DNA of 64,000 nucleotides from Phycisphaerales bacterium (GTDB lineage: Bacteria > Planctomycetota > Phycisphaerae > UBA1845 > Fen-1342). A program made the position numbers and the translations under genes. The notes under the pieces are model-generated. The model ran no database searches and was not told where the DNA came from. It saw only the letters and a list, made by a program, of their open reading frames with translations. How positions within the stretch are numbered: the first letter of the stretch is position 1; each line of letters starts with the position of its first letter. Shown in pieces: positions 48,641 to 58,032 of this stretch. The stretch is from NCBI GenBank assembly GCA_016710275.1, contig JADJXS010000001.1, positions 3,596,001 to 3,660,000 on the forward strand, written 5' to 3'.

Positions 48641-49105
48641 TCAGGACTCAGCCTGTTCGTAGCGGGCAATCGCGGCGTGCAGTTCCTCGGCGGTGGCGGC
48701 CTTTTCGGCCGCCTGCCGGAAGCCGGACGCATTCATCAGTCGTGCGATCTGGGCCAGCGTCCGGATATGCGGCCCGGTGTGATCGGGCGGGCTGACCAAT
48801 AGCATGATCAGAGACACCGGCTGGCCGTCGTGGCTCAGGAAGTCAATCGGGGCGGCGGGCTTGCCGGCCGCCAGTACCAGCGATTTCGTGCCGTCGCTCT
48901 TGGCGTGCGGAATTGCCAGGCCGCAGCCGATCCCCGTCGTGGCGTCTGCCTCACGCTTGAGCACGGCGGCCAGCGCGGCGTCGCGGTTCTGAATCGCCCC
49001 GCGGGCGGCCAGCAGGTCGATCAATTGCGTAATGGCGTCAAACTTGTCGCGCACCTGCATCGGGATCAGGATGCGATCAAGCGTGAGAATCCGGGAGAGT
49101 TCCAT
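48641..49105 (-). CDS. ptsN: PTS EIIA-type (fructose/nitrogen) domain protein
   Basis: 154 residues. The phosphorylated His67 lies in GCGLAIPHAKSDGT, the EIIA-2 signature, preceded by AVLKREADATTGIG. Regulatory EIIA-Ntr proteins of this size receive phosphate from a PTS cascade (EI-Ntr, NPr) and control other proteins; sugar-transport EIIA domains of the fructose family look similar. No sugar permease (EIIBC) is nearby, so the regulatory kind is the more likely. It is the first gene of the operon with xerD. The start is set by the usual MELSRIL-like N-terminus; the exact phospho-donor is unknown. Confidence 0.85.
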   Translation of the reverse strand: MELSRILTLDRILIPMQVRDKFDAITQLIDLLAARGAIQNRDAALAAVLKREADATTGIGCGLAIPHAKSDGTKSLVLAAGKPAAPIDFLSHDGQPVSLIMLLVSPPDHTGPHIRTLAQIARLMNASGFRQAAEKAATAEELHAAIARYEQAES

Positions 49106-49257
49106 GCGGGTTCCGTCGCGGGCGGTTCAAGAGTCTGAATGAGGCGAGTATAGCGGGGCCGGCACGAGGGGACAAAGGCGGCCGGCTGCCCTGCCACGAT
49201 CGGATGCGGACTTCCCGTGCGGCGCGGCTATGATGAGTCAGAGGACGCGGACGCGCT

Positions 49258-49788
49258 GTGCGACCTGGCGCGCCGCCCGCCGGAGCGCCCGTCTTGAGCC
49301 GCGAAACGGATCCATCCCCCGAGCAGGCCTCCACGCTGGTCTTCCTGCGTGTGCGCCCCCCCGCTGCGCCGACCGGGGCGGACGCGGGCGCGACGCCTGG
49401 CGACGAAGCCGGCGCCGATCTGCCGCCGCCGGGGCAGCGCGGGCCGTGGTCGATGCGCCACCCGGTGCTCTATCCCTGGGTCTACATCTGGTTCGTTCTG
49501 CTCGCCGCGCTGGACATCATCTGCACCTGGAAGATCATTTCGCTCGGCGGATCGGAGGCCAACTGGCTGGCGGACATCGTGATCCGCCACGGCGGCGTCG
49601 TGGGCACGAGTGCGTACAAGTTCGGGCTGACCGTCATCATCATCCTCGTCTGCGAATTCGTCGGCCGGCGGCGCTACACCACCGGTCGGCGCCTCGCCAA
49701 GACGGCGGTGTGGATCACCTGCATCCCGGTGTTTGTGGCGCTTGTGCAGATGATGATCGTGCTGCGGCACGGGCATGACCCGCACTGA
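49258..49788 (+). CDS. Small membrane protein, DUF5658-like
   Basis: 176 residues if begun at the GTG at 49258; a TTG at 49294 is an alternative and the start is uncertain. The first about 65 residues are low-complexity (Pro/Ala/Gly/Asp). Three membrane segments follow (VLYPWVYIWFVLLAALDIIC, TSAYKFGLTVIIILVCEFVG, TAVWITCIPVFVALVQMMIV). The pattern ALDIICTWKIISLGGSEAN resembles the DUF5658 signature, with its Asp, Thr and Glu-Ala-Asn, but this is inferred. It is followed at once by the thiE fusion on the same strand. Function unknown. A TATGAT sits 29 bp upstream of the GTG without a clear -35. Confidence 0.65.
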   Translation: MRPGAPPAGAPVLSRETDPSPEQASTLVFLRVRPPAAPTGADAGATPGDEAGADLPPPGQRGPWSMRHPVLYPWVYIWFVLLAALDIICTWKIISLGGSEANWLADIVIRHGGVVGTSAYKFGLTVIIILVCEFVGRRRYTTGRRLAKTAVWITCIPVFVALVQMMIVLRHGHDPH

Positions 49789-49834
49789 CGCCGCCGGTGT
49801 CCACGAAGGCGCGAGTCCCGCCGCTGGAGCCACG

Positions 49835-50926
49835 ATGATTCCGGATCGAACCGGCCCGCTGCGCATCATCGACGCCAATCTGAATCGAGCGGGCGAAGCG
49901 CTGCGCGTGATCGAGGATCAGGCGCGCTTCATCCTCCAGGATGCGGACTTCGCCGCCGCCGCCAAGGCGCTGCGGCACGCCGTGCGCTCGGTGTTCGTAC
50001 CGCTGTCTGATGCGCTGCTCGCGTCGCGCGACGCGGAGAGCGACCCGGGTCGCGAGCTGCGCACCGCCGCCGAGCGCACGCGCGACGGCAGCGACGCCGT
50101 GCTGGACGCGGCATTCGGTCGGCTGACCGAGGCGCTGCGCTCCATCGCCGAACACGCCAAGCAACTCGACGGCGACCGGGCCGCGGTCGAAGCAATTGAG
50201 GCGGCGCGTTTCCGCGGATATGCGCTGCACCAGGCGATGCGGCTGCGTGCCCAGCCGCGCAGCCGGCTGCGGGCGGCGCGCCTGTACGTGATCCTGACCG
50301 CCGCACTATGCCGCAACGACTGGCAGCGCACCGCGGTGCTGGCGATGGACGGCGGCGCGGACGTGATTCAGCTTCGCGAGAAATCGCTGGGCGACGCGGA
50401 GTTGCTGCGACGCGCCAAGGCGCTGCGCGAACTGACGACGGCGCGCGGGGCGCTGCTGATCATCAACGACCGCCCGGACATCGCGGCGCTCTGCGGGGCG
50501 GATGGCGTTCACGTCGGGCGGGCCGATCTACCGGTGAGCGACGTACGCCGCATCCTCGGGCCGCGCGGGCTGGTGGGTGTCAGCGTTCACAATACAGCCG
50601 AACTCGCCGACGCCCTGCCATCAGCCCCGGATTACATCGCCGTGGGAGCGATCTTCTCCAGCGGCACCAAGCCGCAGGTCTCGCCCGCGGGACCAGCGCT
50701 GATTTCCGAGTGTCGCGAGCGCACGGAGCTGCCGCTGGTCGCGATCGGCGGCCTGACACCCGAGAACGCGCCGCTGGCGGTGCGCGCGGGCGCGGACATC
50801 CTCTGCGCCTGCAGCGCCGTCATCAGTGCCGCTTCGCCGCGCGACGCGGCCGCTGCGCTGCGCTGCGCAATCGAACCGCCGGCCGCAGCGCCTCAGGGCG
50901 CCACGACCGGCGGCTCGCATCTCTGA
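49835..50926 (+). CDS. thiE: Thiamine phosphate synthase with N-terminal ThiD2 domain
   Basis: 363 residues from the ATG at 49835, preceded by GGAG; an ATG at 49775 would overlap the previous gene by 14 bp and is less likely. The N-terminal about 140 residues (LRIIDANLNRAGEALRVIED, ALRHAVRSVF, RLTEALRSIAEHAKQLD) match the ThiD2 family, reported as a monofunctional HMP-phosphate kinase. The C-terminal part is a complete ThiE barrel: DVIQLREKSLGDAELLRRAK, LIINDRPDIAALCGADGVHV, the phosphate-site IFSSGTKPQ and VAIGGLTPENA. The protein should thus phosphorylate HMP-P and join HMP-PP with thiazole phosphate. No other thi gene lies nearby. Confidence 0.92.
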   Translation: MIPDRTGPLRIIDANLNRAGEALRVIEDQARFILQDADFAAAAKALRHAVRSVFVPLSDALLASRDAESDPGRELRTAAERTRDGSDAVLDAAFGRLTEALRSIAEHAKQLDGDRAAVEAIEAARFRGYALHQAMRLRAQPRSRLRAARLYVILTAALCRNDWQRTAVLAMDGGADVIQLREKSLGDAELLRRAKALRELTTARGALLIINDRPDIAALCGADGVHVGRADLPVSDVRRILGPRGLVGVSVHNTAELADALPSAPDYIAVGAIFSSGTKPQVSPAGPALISECRERTELPLVAIGGLTPENAPLAVRAGADILCACSAVISAASPRDAAAALRCAIEPPAAAPQGATTGGSHL

Positions 50927-51025
50927 TCCCGTTCAACAGGCGGAGCGAAGCAGCGTACATCACGAGCAGATTCCGCTCGCCCGCGGCGTGCCTGCCCGGC
51001 ACGGCGCTTCGGCCCGATTTCTCGA

Positions 51026-52717
51026 CTACTGGCAGCCGCTGTTCAGCACGCAGTCGACGAACGGATCGATGTCGAAATTGTTCGTCGCGCCGCTGAAATC
51101 GACGTCGCCGTTGCGAATGTCGCAATCGGGGTAGGCGGCCCAATAGCCCGCAGCGCCAAGCACCGCGGTCACGAACGGGTCAATGTCGAAGTTGTTCACC
51201 ATGCCGTCGCAGTTCATGTCGCCCGGCACGCGCCCCCGCAGCGAGGCGGAGTCGATCACGATGCCCTCGGGGTCGTTGCTGGTGATGCGCATGCTCGAGG
51301 CGGCGCGCGGCGACGTCGGCGACATCGGCCGAATCGAGATGGACTCCACGCCGGAAATCATCACGCTTCCATACACGCAGATGTCTTGCGGATCACTGGG
51401 ACAGCACTTGCGATATCGGAGCCCACTCCACTCAGTCGTCGCGAATTCCCCCGGCCCGCCCGCATAGTGAATCGAGTCGGTGGGGGAGAACGGCAGTGCC
51501 ACGATCAACGCGCCGCCGCTGCCATGGAACGAAGCCTCGACCAACCCGGATCCCATCCCCGCGGCATCCATATACAGATCGATGTCGCCGGTGGCGGGGT
51601 TCTCCACCTCCGTCATGCGCATGACTTCCATGCCGTCATCATCAAACGCCTTCATCAGCGTGACATGGCCCGGCGGGCACTCGGGGCATCTCTTGCTCTT
51701 GGCCACCATACCGCCGTTTGCGCCACCTGCCCCGCCCGAACCGCCCGAAGCAGGCCGCTTGACCGGAGGCCATTTGATCTCGATGCCATCCTCGCCGCTG
51801 CTGCCGAGATTCCGGACCGGCAGACGGCGCTCCGACGTCGGACAGGTCGGGACACCCGGCCCACAGGTCTCTTCCATCTGCGCATCACCGACGCCAACGC
51901 ACTGTACGTCGAAGGTGCCGAGGTGCGCGTCGAGTAGATCCAATTCGGCAATCCCAATGGTCTCCAGCTCCATGGAGGCGATGTCGGTCCACGAGGGCGG
52001 GCAGTTTTCCGGCAATCCGGCGCACGGCTCCGGCGACACGACAATGCCATGAACTCCCGGAACCGGCGGAATTCCCAGCCCGCTGACGGCCACGGCGACG
52101 TCAAAGAACCCCTGCCGAGCCTCGCGCATGGCGGTGCTTGATCCCCCACCGCCGCCCCCGCCGCCGCCACTTCCGGGAGTCCGCTCTGCGCTAGTGAAAC
52201 ACTTGTTGCAGTCGACGCCGAGGGGCACCTCCACCGTCCAGGAAATCACCGGACCGGCGGTCGTCCCCTCAGCGATGACGCGATCGTGCTGGTCGAGCAG
52301 TGCCCAGCGAACCGCAGCAGCGTCGATCGGCGTGAAGTCATATTCCTCGTGCAGCACGCCCCCGGGACTGATGGTCACCCTGCAGGTGCCCTTGATCGTT
52401 CCGTCCCATCCGCGAATCTTGATCTTAATCTCGCCATCGCCAACCGCGGCGTTAATGACGGGAGTGAGATCGGCCGTAACACCGCCGCCCCACGCACTGA
52501 ACGTATGCAGCTCGACCTGCAGCGCTCCAACCCCGCTGCCGTCGGTGCAGCGCAATCGAGAGGGCGAAACCGGCGTCAGCGAAGTTCCGCCTCCGGCCGT
52601 GTGAAGGACGCCGCTGGAGTAGACCTGCCCGACGGCCGTCAACGAAGCCGACGCCGACAACAGCATTCCAAGACCAATCGATGCAAAGCAAGAACGCGAC
52701 AGCGCGGGACGAAGCAT
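51026..52717 (-). CDS. Exported protein with tandem dockerin-like C-terminal module
   Basis: 563 residues from the ATG at 52717 with a perfect AGGAG 8 bp upstream. A signal peptide ending near TAVGQ is followed by a beta-rich region; a nine-residue poly-Gly run (PGSGGGGGGGGGSS, about 180-195) and a Gly/Ala-rich hinge (ASGGSGGAGGANGG) separate domains. A cysteine-containing middle has CPECPPGHVTLMKAFDDD. The end has two calcium-loop repeats, GDMNCDGMVNNFDIDPF and GDVDFSGATNNFDIDPF, closing CVLNSGCQ. It lies convergent with thiE (99 bp between stops). No enzymatic motif was seen; it is likely a surface or matrix protein. Confidence 0.85.
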   Translation of the reverse strand: MLRPALSRSCFASIGLGMLLSASASLTAVGQVYSSGVLHTAGGGTSLTPVSPSRLRCTDGSGVGALQVELHTFSAWGGGVTADLTPVINAAVGDGEIKIKIRGWDGTIKGTCRVTISPGGVLHEEYDFTPIDAAAVRWALLDQHDRVIAEGTTAGPVISWTVEVPLGVDCNKCFTSAERTPGSGGGGGGGGGSSTAMREARQGFFDVAVAVSGLGIPPVPGVHGIVVSPEPCAGLPENCPPSWTDIASMELETIGIAELDLLDAHLGTFDVQCVGVGDAQMEETCGPGVPTCPTSERRLPVRNLGSSGEDGIEIKWPPVKRPASGGSGGAGGANGGMVAKSKRCPECPPGHVTLMKAFDDDGMEVMRMTEVENPATGDIDLYMDAAGMGSGLVEASFHGSGGALIVALPFSPTDSIHYAGGPGEFATTEWSGLRYRKCCPSDPQDICVYGSVMISGVESISIRPMSPTSPRAASSMRITSNDPEGIVIDSASLRGRVPGDMNCDGMVNNFDIDPFVTAVLGAAGYWAAYPDCDIRNGDVDFSGATNNFDIDPFVDCVLNSGCQ

Positions 52718-52929
52718 CGGACGGCTCCTGAACCGATGGATCGCGCCGTGCTGGCGAACGCGCCCGCAGAGAAAGCGACGATCCCTCTCCAATCTTCCGC
52801 CGCTCCGACGCGAATCTCCATGTTTCGACGGAATTTGCCCCCCGGTACCGGTCTGCAACCCCCAACTGCTTCCCCCCTGGAGACAGAGCGAGGTCAATTA
52901 TCGGACTTTCTCGCGACGGCCTCCGACGC

Positions 52930-54615
52930 CTACCAGTCACGGTCGGCCGGCTTATACCGGGCGGCCTCACGCTGCTGCTTCAGCAACCGCCGTTGCCGCT
53001 CCACATCGCGGACCTTCTGAAGCAGCCGCGCCGCCTGTTCCGGCGAAAGGCTGATCACCCGCGACGGCCCGCTGGCGGCCGGACCGGAAGCCGGTGCTGC
53101 GCCGGTGACCTGCTGCTCCGCAGCGGCGGAATCCGCCGGCTTGTCTCCTGCGGCGGCGGCGGTGGATTCACTCTCCGCCGAATCCGATGCATTCCGGTTT
53201 TCGTTGCCGCCTGCCTGTTCGCCGCCCTCCGCGCTCGACGAATTCTGATTGGCGGCGTCGGCGTTGCGGTTGGATTCTCCCTCGCGGCCAAAAGGATTGC
53301 CGGCGGGGGGGCGATCGTCTGGTTGCTGCGACTCCCCGGAATTCGCGTTGCCGGAGTCGTTCGAGTTGGCCGCGTTTCGATTCGAGTCAGCGCGGTTCGC
53401 GTTGTCATTGTCCGATCGCTCGGAGTCTGTGCCGGCGGATTCACCCGGCTTGCCCTCCGCGCCGTCCTGTTCGGACTGCTCGCCGGGACGCGTCTTCGAC
53501 CCCTCCGATGGTGGTGAGTCCTGCTGCGGCGAATCGCCGGGCTGCCCCGACTGGCCGGAAGATTCGGAAGGCTGATCCTGCTGCTGTGAATCGCCCTCGC
53601 CGCCGTCCTGGCTCTCGCTGCTGTCTTGACTCTGGTTGTCGCTCGAATCCTGATTCTGGTTTTCGTTCTGACTCTGGTTCTTCTGATCGTCCGGCTGCGA
53701 CTCATCCGGCGACGGCTGATCCTGCTCGCACTCATCGGGGACGCAGTTGCCGTTCTCATCGCGGCTGGTTCCGCTTTCGATGTCCTGCGGATCCGGCACG
53801 CCGTTCTGATTGCAGTCCTCGCACTCATCCGGGACCTTGTTCGCGTTGCAGTCGCGCGACGTGCCGGCCTCCAGGTCGCACGCATCCGGCACACCATTGC
53901 CGTTGCAATCCGGCGCTGCGCCGGATGCAACCGCCTCCCCATCCGGCAGGCCGTCGCGGTCGCAATCATCCGCCAGCCGCTGCACCAGTTGCCTGCGCAG
54001 CCGCGCCGCCAGCTCCATGTTGACGCGCGCATCGTCGATCGCACCGTCGAGGCGGAGTGCATCGCCGTAGGAGACAATCGCGTAGGAAAGTTCGCCCACC
54101 GCGGCTTCCAGCAGCGCCCGCCGCCGCTCGGCCTTCGGATCCTGCGCCTGCTGCACGCCCTCCCAGGCCGCGGCATAGGCACAATTCCCGAGGTTGAAGC
54201 GCACCCGCGCTTCGAAGGCGGAATTCGATTGCGAAGCGATGCGGGACCACAGGTCGCGCGCCTCCGGCACGCGACCCAGGCGATATCGCGCCGCGGCCAC
54301 GTTGTGCAGCACCAGCGGTCGCAGCGACTCATCCGCCGACTCGACGGCCTGCTCAAAACGCTGCAGCGCGCCGGCGTAATCCTGCCGGTCGTACAGCGCG
54401 CGACCTTCGTTGACCAAGGCCCGTGCCGCGGATGCGTCCGGCCCGCCCTCAAGCCCGCCGGCCGGCCGGCTGGAGGGCGACGCGCTAACGACCGCAGGGG
54501 ACGCCGACGGCGAGTCCTGCGGCCCGGCCGTCGCAAGAACGGCCCAAGACAGGGCGACCGCCGTGGCAAGCGCCAATCGCACCGGCGTATCGCAAGATGC
54601 TCGTCGTCGGGTCAT
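52930..54615 (-). CDS. BatC-like TPR protein with calcium-binding repeats and a low-complexity tail
   Basis: 561 residues, last gene of the Bat operon; its ATG overlaps the stop of the VWA gene by 4 bp. A signal peptide is followed by TPR-like helices (about 60-200, for example ALYDRQDYAGALQRFEQAVE). Residues about 215-300 form repeats of the type DCNGNGVPDACDLEAGTSRD, with Asp/Asn calcium-loop spacing; such repeats are absent from ordinary BatC proteins. A long Asn/Gln/Ser/Asp/Gly tract (about 300-520) leads to a helical C-terminus ending KPADRDW, which fits the conserved acidic-Trp end of BatC. Role in the operon is presumed scaffolding in the periplasm; no enzymatic activity is expected. 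Confidence 0.8.
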   Translation of the reverse strand: MTRRRASCDTPVRLALATAVALSWAVLATAGPQDSPSASPAVVSASPSSRPAGGLEGGPDASAARALVNEGRALYDRQDYAGALQRFEQAVESADESLRPLVLHNVAAARYRLGRVPEARDLWSRIASQSNSAFEARVRFNLGNCAYAAAWEGVQQAQDPKAERRRALLEAAVGELSYAIVSYGDALRLDGAIDDARVNMELAARLRRQLVQRLADDCDRDGLPDGEAVASGAAPDCNGNGVPDACDLEAGTSRDCNANKVPDECEDCNQNGVPDPQDIESGTSRDENGNCVPDECEQDQPSPDESQPDDQKNQSQNENQNQDSSDNQSQDSSESQDGGEGDSQQQDQPSESSGQSGQPGDSPQQDSPPSEGSKTRPGEQSEQDGAEGKPGESAGTDSERSDNDNANRADSNRNAANSNDSGNANSGESQQPDDRPPAGNPFGREGESNRNADAANQNSSSAEGGEQAGGNENRNASDSAESESTAAAAGDKPADSAAAEQQVTGAAPASGPAASGPSRVISLSPEQAARLLQKVRDVERQRRLLKQQREAARYKPADRDW

Positions 54616-55703
54616 GCAGCGCTCCGATCCGTCTGCGCGGCGGCAGGCGTACTGCGCGCCGCACCGCCGACGCGCTCCGGCCTGCCGTCGCGCAACAGCA
54701 GTTCCGACAACAGCAGGGCCAGCGCCAGCAGCGCAAAGGGATGATATTGCGATGGGCGCAGCCGGGCGACGGACTCCCCGCCAAGCTGTTCGCGAATGGT
54801 CGGCAGAATGCGCTCCGCATAGATTCGGCCGAGATCGAAATCAGCGGTGCCGACCGGCACGAACCCATGCGCCGGCGAGATCGATGCGATGTCGCGCAAC
54901 TGGTCGAAGCGTGCCCGGCTCTGCACCACCTCGCCGCGATAGCGCTGATAGTCCCCGGACGGATCCGCGGACGGCACCGGCGCCCCGACCGAGACGTCGC
55001 CCAGCGCCACCGCGATCACCGGGATGCGCCGCTCGACCCACAAGTTCCGCGCCGCCTCGACCGGATAGCTGTCATGATCCTCGCCGTCGGTGATCAACAG
55101 CACCAGCTTGTGGGTGTGCGGCGCCTCGTCGAAGCCCTCCTCCGCCTCGCGAATCGCGTCGCCGATCAGCGAGCCGCCCTGCGGCATGCTCTGGGGCTGC
55201 ACATCCGACAGCGTCAGCCGGAAGAACCCATAGTCACTCGTCAGCGGGCAGCGGAGCTGCGCAGCGCCGGCGAAAGCAATCAGTCCGATGCGGTCCCCGC
55301 CGAGCTGCGGAAGCAGGTCCTGCGTGATCGCAACCCGGGCGCGCTCCAGCCGCGACGGCGCCACGTCCGACGCCAGCATCGACCTCGAAGCGTCCAGCAG
55401 GATCATCACGTCCACGCCGCGCGTGCGGATGCGCTGCTCCGCTTCGCCCCAGCGCGGATCGGCCGTCGCGACTCCCAGCGCCGCCAGCGCGCTGCAGACG
55501 ATCACGGTGCGCAGCGCTTCGCGCCAGGCGGCCGGCACGGGCGCGAGCCGCGGCAGCAGATGGGCGTCCGCAAGCCGGCGGCGCGACGCGCGACGGCGCA
55601 GCGCGGCCCATCCGCAGGCCAGCGCGACCAGCGGCACCAGCCACAACAGGTGCAGCGCTTCGGGGCGGGCGAATTCGACGCCGCCGGGCAAAGTCACGGT
55701 CAA
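54612..55703 (-). CDS. VWA-domain membrane protein, BatB-like
   Basis: About 363 residues from a TTG at 55703 that overlaps the preceding stop in the same TTGA arrangement as the previous junction; a GTG at 55697 is an alternative. Membrane segments near the N-terminus (LHLLWLVPLVALACGWAAL, TVIVCSALAALGVATA) precede a von Willebrand factor A domain with an intact metal site: DASRSM, a Thr in CPLTSD, and LLITDGEDHD. A last membrane segment (FALLALALLLSELLL) and a basic tail close it. In Bat operons BatA and BatB form VWA complexes in the membrane; their biochemical role is unsettled (aerotolerance was reported in Bacteroides). Confidence 0.88.
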   Translation of the reverse strand: MTVTLPGGVEFARPEALHLLWLVPLVALACGWAALRRRASRRRLADAHLLPRLAPVPAAWREALRTVIVCSALAALGVATADPRWGEAEQRIRTRGVDVMILLDASRSMLASDVAPSRLERARVAITQDLLPQLGGDRIGLIAFAGAAQLRCPLTSDYGFFRLTLSDVQPQSMPQGGSLIGDAIREAEEGFDEAPHTHKLVLLITDGEDHDSYPVEAARNLWVERRIPVIAVALGDVSVGAPVPSADPSGDYQRYRGEVVQSRARFDQLRDIASISPAHGFVPVGTADFDLGRIYAERILPTIREQLGGESVARLRPSQYHPFALLALALLLSELLLRDGRPERVGGAARSTPAAAQTDRSAA

Positions 55704-56977
55704 TGCGCCTTTCTCAGCCAGGTTGCGCCAAGCAGCGACTGCGCCCCGAGGCACAGCAGCGCCGCCAGCAGGAATGGAGCGGACAACTCACCCATCTGGA
55801 TGAAGCTGCGTTCCTCCACGCGGGTTCGCTCCAATCGGTCGATTTCCGCGTAAATGTTCGCCAGGGAACGCGGATCTCGCGCCCGGAAGAACCGCCCGCC
55901 CGAAAGTTCGGCCACCTCGGTGAGCGTCTCGGCCGCCCGGGCAAACCCCGCTGCGCCGCCCCGCTCCGACTCCTCCCGACCGACCAGCACGCTGTACACG
56001 CGAATGCCGTGCAGCGCTGCCAGCTCCGCGGCCTCCTTCGGGCTGACGTTGCCGGCGTTGTTCTCGCCGTCGGTGAGCAGCACGACGACGCGGCTGCTGA
56101 TCGTCAGCTCGGTGTTGGAGCCGGTGGCACGGCGCAGATCGCGCAGGCGCTCGACCGCCAGCGCCAGGCCGTCGCCGATGGCGGTGCCATCCTCGCGGGC
56201 GAGCTGCTCCCAGCGCGCGTAAGCGCCGATCATCGCCCGCAGATCGGACTCGGAGACGCCGACCTGCCCTGCGAACGACTCCAACTGTCCCGGATTGAGC
56301 GGCCGTTCCGTGGAGAGCAGGCCGCGCCGCAGCATCTCGCGATACAACCCGTCTGGGTTCGCCGGATAGGCGCGCTGCACCAGCTCGCCGAACTCGCGCT
56401 GCGCACGGTCATGCTGCTCGGCGATCGTCGCGATCGGCCGGGTGAGTTTCAGCAGCGCGTCGCGGTCGAGCGTCAGCGGGCAGACGTGGTCCGCGTAGCG
56501 GGCGAAGGTAATGACGCCGACCAGGTCGTTGGGCCGACCGGCCAGGTCGCGCCCGTCGCCGGTAACGAAGCGCAGAAAGACATCCTTCGCCACCTCCAGG
56601 CGCGAGCGGCGCGACTGCCGATCCAGATCGGGTACGCCCATGCTGCCGGAGACGTCCAGTACGAACTGAATCGCCACGCCCTCCGCGTAGGTCACGCTGG
56701 ACTCGTTCACCCGCTGCGGCCGGGCCGCCGCGACGACCAGCGCGGCCAGCGCGGCGACGCGCAGCACCGGAAGAACACCGATCAGCCGACCGCGCCACGC
56801 ACCGGGCGCTGCCGCCAGCACGGACACCCCCGGCAATCGAAACGTGCGCTGCCGATTCGGCCGCCGCAGCCACCACCACACCAGCGGCAGCAACGGCAGC
56901 AGCAGCAACAGCCAGACCCACGGCTGCGGCCAGAGCAGCCAGTGCGGCGTCAGCGGCAGGTGCAGGTGGGAATTCAA
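55700..56977 (-). CDS. VWA-domain membrane protein, BatA-like
   Basis: 425 residues from the TTG at 56977 (LNSHLHLPLTPHWLLWPQPW); TTG and the previous TGA share TTGA, and GGGGGTG lies just upstream. Two N-terminal membrane segments (VWLLLLLPLLPLVWWWL and VLRVAALAALVVAAA) precede a VWA domain with the metal site DVSGSMG, and VVVLLTDGENNAGN further on. A long insert (about 185-245, HDRAQREFGELVQRAYPANP) separates the metal-site residues, larger than in typical BatA. The last membrane segment is LSAPFLLAALLCLGAQSLLG. It is translationally coupled to both neighbours. Role as for BatB. Confidence 0.88.
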   Translation of the reverse strand: MNSHLHLPLTPHWLLWPQPWVWLLLLLPLLPLVWWWLRRPNRQRTFRLPGVSVLAAAPGAWRGRLIGVLPVLRVAALAALVVAAARPQRVNESSVTYAEGVAIQFVLDVSGSMGVPDLDRQSRRSRLEVAKDVFLRFVTGDGRDLAGRPNDLVGVITFARYADHVCPLTLDRDALLKLTRPIATIAEQHDRAQREFGELVQRAYPANPDGLYREMLRRGLLSTERPLNPGQLESFAGQVGVSESDLRAMIGAYARWEQLAREDGTAIGDGLALAVERLRDLRRATGSNTELTISSRVVVLLTDGENNAGNVSPKEAAELAALHGIRVYSVLVGREESERGGAAGFARAAETLTEVAELSGGRFFRARDPRSLANIYAEIDRLERTRVEERSFIQMGELSAPFLLAALLCLGAQSLLGATWLRKAH

Positions 56978-58032
56978 GCCGCACCCCCGCTGGAGCCGCC
57001 CGCGGATGAAGCCTCGCCGCCCGCAGAAGCGACAAACGCCCGCAGCACGGACAGCAGTTGCTCCGTCGCCCGCAGGTCTGGCGCGCCGGCTGCATATTTC
57101 ACGCCGTCGCACGCCGTGAGAATCAGGCGAACGACGCCCACGTCAATCCCGTTCTCCCCGGAAAGCGACTGCGCCCGTTGCAACAATTCATCGGTCGTCA
57201 TGTCCGGCGCCCCGATTGAGAAGCGCCGTCGCAGGAACTCACAGAGAATCTCCGCGAAGCGCTCATGCACCTCGCGCAGTCTGCCTTGATCCAACTGACC
57301 GCCCGGCGCAAGTGCGGCCAGCGCCCGCAGTGCGGCCACATCCGGCGGCAGCGGCGTCGGCGGTCGGCGACGCGCGCGGCGGACCCATGCCGCGACGAGC
57401 CACACACCACAGACACCCACCAGCCCCCATCCCCCGATCACGCTCCACTCCGCCACCGTGAGCGGCCGCGGGGGCGCTGCGCTCGCGCCGATGATGTCGC
57501 GCGGGCGATCCGGCGTGTCGGACGCCGACAGCATCGAACGGACGCGAAGGCGCGGCCCCTCAAAGCTCAACTCGGCCGGCGGGCTGTTGAACTCGGAGAA
57601 TTGCGGCCGCACACGCAACGTCAGCGTCGGCAGCATCACGTCGCCGCTCTCGATCGCGCTGAACTCATACACCCGCGCGTTCGGCGCCGTTTCGATCGGC
57701 GGCCGCGCCAGACCCGGCACGTTGTCGGGGAACTCCACGACGGCGCCGCTCGCCGCGTCCGCCCGGAGCGTCACGCGGATGATGTCGCCCACCCGCGGCT
57801 CAGGCGGCTGGACGCGCATTTCGACGGCCAGCTCGCCGACCGCCTGCCGCACGACCAGCGCATCCGACTCGCCGGAGTTGCGAACAGCCGATTCGCGGGC
57901 GCAGCCCGCGAACAACAGCGCAATCAGCAGCACCCGACCGCTGACGCCGGCCACGCGCCGCGCGATCGGAACCGGCGCAGCGCGCAACATCGCCCCCGGC
58001 GCCGCGCACTTCCTCTGCCTCAGCGGCGTCAT
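56974..58032 (-). CDS. BatD-like lipoprotein with DUF4381-type cytoplasmic part
   Basis: 352 residues. A basic head and hydrophobic stretch end in a lipobox (LLFAGC, about residue 44). A periplasmic beta-rich region (about 60-190) has EMRVQPPEPRVGDIIRVTLR, like the repeated domains of BatD. One membrane segment (SVIGGWGLVGVCGVWLVAAW) leads to a cytoplasmic helical domain (ALRALAALAPGGQLDQGRLR, HERFAEILCEFLRRRFSIGA) of the kind found in DUF4381/BatD C-termini. It is shorter than classical BatD. The ATG overlaps the DUF58 stop by 4 bp and its own stop overlaps the BatA start. Confidence 0.75.
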   Translation of the reverse strand: MTPLRQRKCAAPGAMLRAAPVPIARRVAGVSGRVLLIALLFAGCARESAVRNSGESDALVVRQAVGELAVEMRVQPPEPRVGDIIRVTLRADAASGAVVEFPDNVPGLARPPIETAPNARVYEFSAIESGDVMLPTLTLRVRPQFSEFNSPPAELSFEGPRLRVRSMLSASDTPDRPRDIIGASAAPPRPLTVAEWSVIGGWGLVGVCGVWLVAAWVRRARRRPPTPLPPDVAALRALAALAPGGQLDQGRLREVHERFAEILCEFLRRRFSIGAPDMTTDELLQRAQSLSGENGIDVGVVRLILTACDGVKYAAGAPDLRATEQLLSVLRAFVASAGGEASSAGGSSGGAA

